Below are positions 7,720-9,294 of a stretch of 9,294 nt of DNA, piece after piece. Every line of letters begins with the position of its first letter. Position 1 is the first letter of the stretch. This stretch comes from an uncultured Oxalobacteraceae bacterium. Lineage in GTDB: Bacteria > Pseudomonadota > Gammaproteobacteria > Burkholderiales > Burkholderiaceae. The notes under the pieces were generated by a model. The model searched no databases, had not been told where the DNA came from, and saw only the letters and a program-made list of their open reading frames with translations. A program made the translations under genes and the position numbers. The DNA is taken from contig CAMLDH010000133.1 of the NCBI GenBank assembly GCA_946478765.1, positions 1 through 9,294 on the forward strand, given 5' to 3'.

Positions 7720-7734
7720 GGGTGAACTCTCCTG

Positions 7735-9063
7735 TCAGGCTTTAACGACATTCGGCAGCGGCTCCAGATACACGCCGCGCGTATCGACGATCAGCTTCGC
7801 GTTGTCCCGGATCAGATCGTAATCAAACGCATCGTGACCGGTTGCGAGCAGCAGCAAGTCGTACGATGCAATCGTATCGGCGCTCAAAGACACGCTCCTG
7901 ATGTTGAAGCGATGCCCGCGCATCTTCGGAAAAATCGGCACATGCGGGTCTGAATAAGCGACTTCCGCGCCCTTGTCGCGCAGAATTTCCATCAACTCGA
8001 CCGAGGGCGACTCGCGCATGTCGTCCACGTTCTTCTTGTACGCGATGCCGAGTACCAGCACCTTGCTGCCTTTCACGGAACGGCCGCGCTGGTTCAATGC
8101 ATCGGTGACCTTGCCGATGACCCAATGCGGCATGTCGTTGTTGATTTCACCGGCCAGCTCGATGAAACGCGTGTGCAGGCCGTATTGACGCGCCTTCCAT
8201 GTCAGGTAGAACGGATCGATCGGAATGCAGTGCCCGCCGAGTCCCGGGCCGGGGTAGTACGCGGTGAATCCGAACGGCTTGGTCGCGGCCGCCCGGATCA
8301 CTTCATGGATGTCGATATCCATCTTGTCGGCAATGATCTTCATTTCGTTGACCAGTCCGATATTGACCGCGCGATGGATATTTTCCAGCAGCTTGGTCAG
8401 TTCCGCGGCCCGCGTGGAGCTGACCGGCACCACCGTGTCGATCGCCGGTTCGTACAGAGCAATGCCGGCGGTCAGGCAGGCGGCGGTGATGCCGCCGCAC
8501 ACCTTGGGAATGGTGCGCGTTTCAAAAGCGGGATTGCCCGGGTCCTCGCGCTCCGGCGAGAACACGAGGAATACATCCTCGCCTACCCGCAGTCCGCGCG
8601 ATTCGATGCGCGGCTTGAGTTCTTCGTTGGTGGTGCCCGGATACGTCGTGCTTTCCAGAGAAATGATCTGGCCGATCCGCATATGCGCTACCAGCGCATC
8701 GATCGTATTCAACACAAAGCTCAGGTCCGGCTCGCGATAGGCGTTGAGTGGCGTGGGCACGCAAACAATCAGTGCGTCCGCCTCCGATGCGCGTGCAAAA
8801 TTCGTCGTCGCCTCGAATCCCCCGGCCAGCGCCTTCGCTATTGCGCCCGACGGAATATGCTCGATATAGCTTCTTCCCGCATTCAGCTTTTCGATTTTTT
8901 CCGAATCGATATCGATGCCGAGCACCTTGAACCCGATATCCACGTAGCGCAACATCAACGGCAATCCTACGTAGCCAAGACCTACTATCCCGATCACCGC
9001 CGTGCGGTGTTCGAGCCTGCCGAGCAGCTGTTCCAAAGGATAAATTTGCTTATTGTTTTTCAT
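7735..9063 (-). CDS. wbpA: UDP-N-acetyl-D-glucosamine 6-dehydrogenase (WbpA type)
   Basis: A UDP-glucose/GDP-mannose dehydrogenase family enzyme, 442 residues from this start. It should oxidise C6 of UDP-GlcNAc in two NAD-dependent steps to UDP-GlcNAc-uronic acid, the first reaction of the pathway. The NAD domain has [11 protein letters not shown] (25-35) and DID (51-53). Other family signatures are CVPTP (101-105), [13 protein letters not shown] (137-149), the substrate lysine/asparagine stretch [17 protein letters not shown] (224-240), and the catalytic Cys279 in [16 protein letters not shown]. The C-terminal UDP-binding domain starts near [30 protein letters not shown] and overall similarity indicate the WbpA/WbpO group rather than UDP-glucose dehydrogenase. 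An upstream in-frame ATG at 9093 would add 10 residues (452 in all). Neither start has a strong Shine-Dalgarno sequence; 9063 is chosen because it gives a length near WbpA (436) and is followed by A-rich codons. It is the first gene of the operon. Confidence 0.95.
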   Translation of the reverse strand: MKNNKQIYPLEQLLGRLEHRTAVIGIVGLGYVGLPLMLRYVDIGFKVLGIDIDSEKIEKLNAGRSYIEHIPSGAIAKALAGGFEATTNFARASEADALIVCVPTPLNAYREPDLSFVLNTIDALVAHMRIGQIISLESTTYPGTTNEELKPRIESRGLRVGEDVFLVFSPEREDPGNPAFETRTIPKVCGGITAACLTAGIALYEPAIDTVVPVSSTRAAELTKLLENIHRAVNIGLVNEMKIIADKMDIDIHEVIRAAATKPFGFTAYYPGPGLGGHCIPIDPFYLTWKARQYGLHTRFIELAGEINNDMPHWVIGKVTDALNQRGRSVKGSKVLVLGIAYKKNVDDMRESPSVELMEILRDKGAEVAYSDPHVPIFPKMRGHRFNIRSVSLSADTIASYDLLLLATGHDAFDYDLIRDNAKLIVDTRGVYLEPLPNVVKA

Positions 9064-9093
9064 GATCTGATTGCGCCATTGGTTTTCATGCAT

Positions 9094-9118
9094 TCGTTAT
9101 TGAATCCATGATCGTTAT
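9094..9118. repeat. Pair of 7-bp direct repeats upstream of wbpA
   Basis: TCGTTAT occurs at 9094-9100 and 9112-9118, with start points 18 bases apart (nearly two helical turns). The match extends loosely as TCGTTATtGAA and TCGTTATgAA. It lies in the leader just before the alternative wbpA start at 9093. It could be a regulator site, but two 7-bp copies are close to what chance allows. Confidence 0.3.
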
Positions 9119-9132
9119 GAACAAGAGCCTTC

Positions 9133-9259
9133 GGACGGCTCCTTCCCCCTTGCAGGGGGAAGGCTGGGATGGGGGTAGTGGGTTCGAGATAGAACCTTTC
9201 TTCCTCGACCCGACCACCCCCACCCTAACCCTCCCCCTTGCAGGAGGAGGGGACCGTTC
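9133..9259. repeat. Long imperfect palindrome, probable interspersed repeat
   Basis: Bases 9133-9188 and 9204-9259 are inverted copies, matching at about 41 of 56 positions without gaps by hand, around a 15-base centre. Each arm has its own small hairpin around TTGCA; in the left arm CCTTCCCCC (9141-9149) pairs perfectly with GGGGGAAGG (9155-9163). G-rich and C-rich runs alternate along each arm. This matches a type of intergenic repeat found in many proteobacterial genomes, which translates on one strand to peptides such as LPPSQPSPCKGEG. It fills most of the 200-base region upstream of wbpA. A transcript entering from the right would carry it as a large hairpin in the 5' leader. It may be a non-autonomous mobile repeat; no target duplication was found by eye. 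Confidence 0.75.
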
Positions 9260-9294
9260 ATTGTTGATGTTGAGTACATCTAACAACGCAAAAT

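Noticed and set aside
9086..9286. A 66-codon minus-strand open frame containing PLPPSQPSPCKGEG
   Set aside because: It is the translation of the palindromic repeat, a familiar source of spurious proteins in annotations, and it overlaps the alternative wbpA start.
9255..9294. A possible minus-strand promoter (TTGTTA, 16 bases, ACAATG)
   Set aside because: The -10 match is poor, the spacing is short, and it would lie beyond the palindrome. Not enough to call a promoter for wbpA.

Overview
The window holds a single convergent block of nine genes, all on the minus strand and mostly 1-60 bases apart. They look like one transcription unit for a surface polysaccharide (O-antigen, capsule or exopolysaccharide). 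Base composition, protein style and an interspersed palindromic repeat at the right edge suggest a betaproteobacterium, probably Burkholderiales and perhaps Oxalobacteraceae. That placement is an impression from the sequence, not a database result.

Read in transcription order (right to left), the first four genes form a complete Wbp/Wlb pathway: a UDP-GlcNAc 6-dehydrogenase (WbpA, 9063-7735), a Gfo/Idh/MocA sugar 3-dehydrogenase (WbpB/WlbA, 7719-6658), a left-handed beta-helix N-acetyltransferase (WbpD, 6656-6075) and a PLP 3-aminotransferase (WbpE, 6057-4924). Together they should convert UDP-GlcNAc to UDP-2,3-diacetamido-2,3-dideoxy-D-glucuronic acid. No WbpI-type 2-epimerase is present, so the manno form would need a gene elsewhere.

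The middle section is for sugar use and chain initiation. It has a WbuB-like GT4 glycosyltransferase (4886-3654), a second and different DegT/DnrJ/EryC1 aminotransferase resembling the sugar 4-aminotransferases PglE/ArnB/PseC (3593-2427), and a short PglC-type monotopic phosphoglycosyl transferase (2433-1840) that overlaps it by 7 bases. The likely plan is that the phosphoglycosyl transferase loads an amino-sugar phosphate onto undecaprenyl phosphate and the glycosyltransferase extends it. No 4,6-dehydratase that could supply a 4-keto sugar is visible.

The distal end carries a PIG-L/LmbE zinc N-deacetylase (1828-1199) and a LysR-type regulator (1130-108). A strong GC-rich hairpin (3-37) follows, probably the end of the operon. 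The 5' end of the operon (9094-9294) is non-coding and is mostly a long imperfect inverted repeat (9133-9259). I saw no tRNA, rRNA, CRISPR array, transposase or phage gene. Most of the window is a recognisable polysaccharide locus. The less ordinary parts are the second aminotransferase/PglC/PIG-L module, the distal LysR gene, and the palindromic repeat in the leader.
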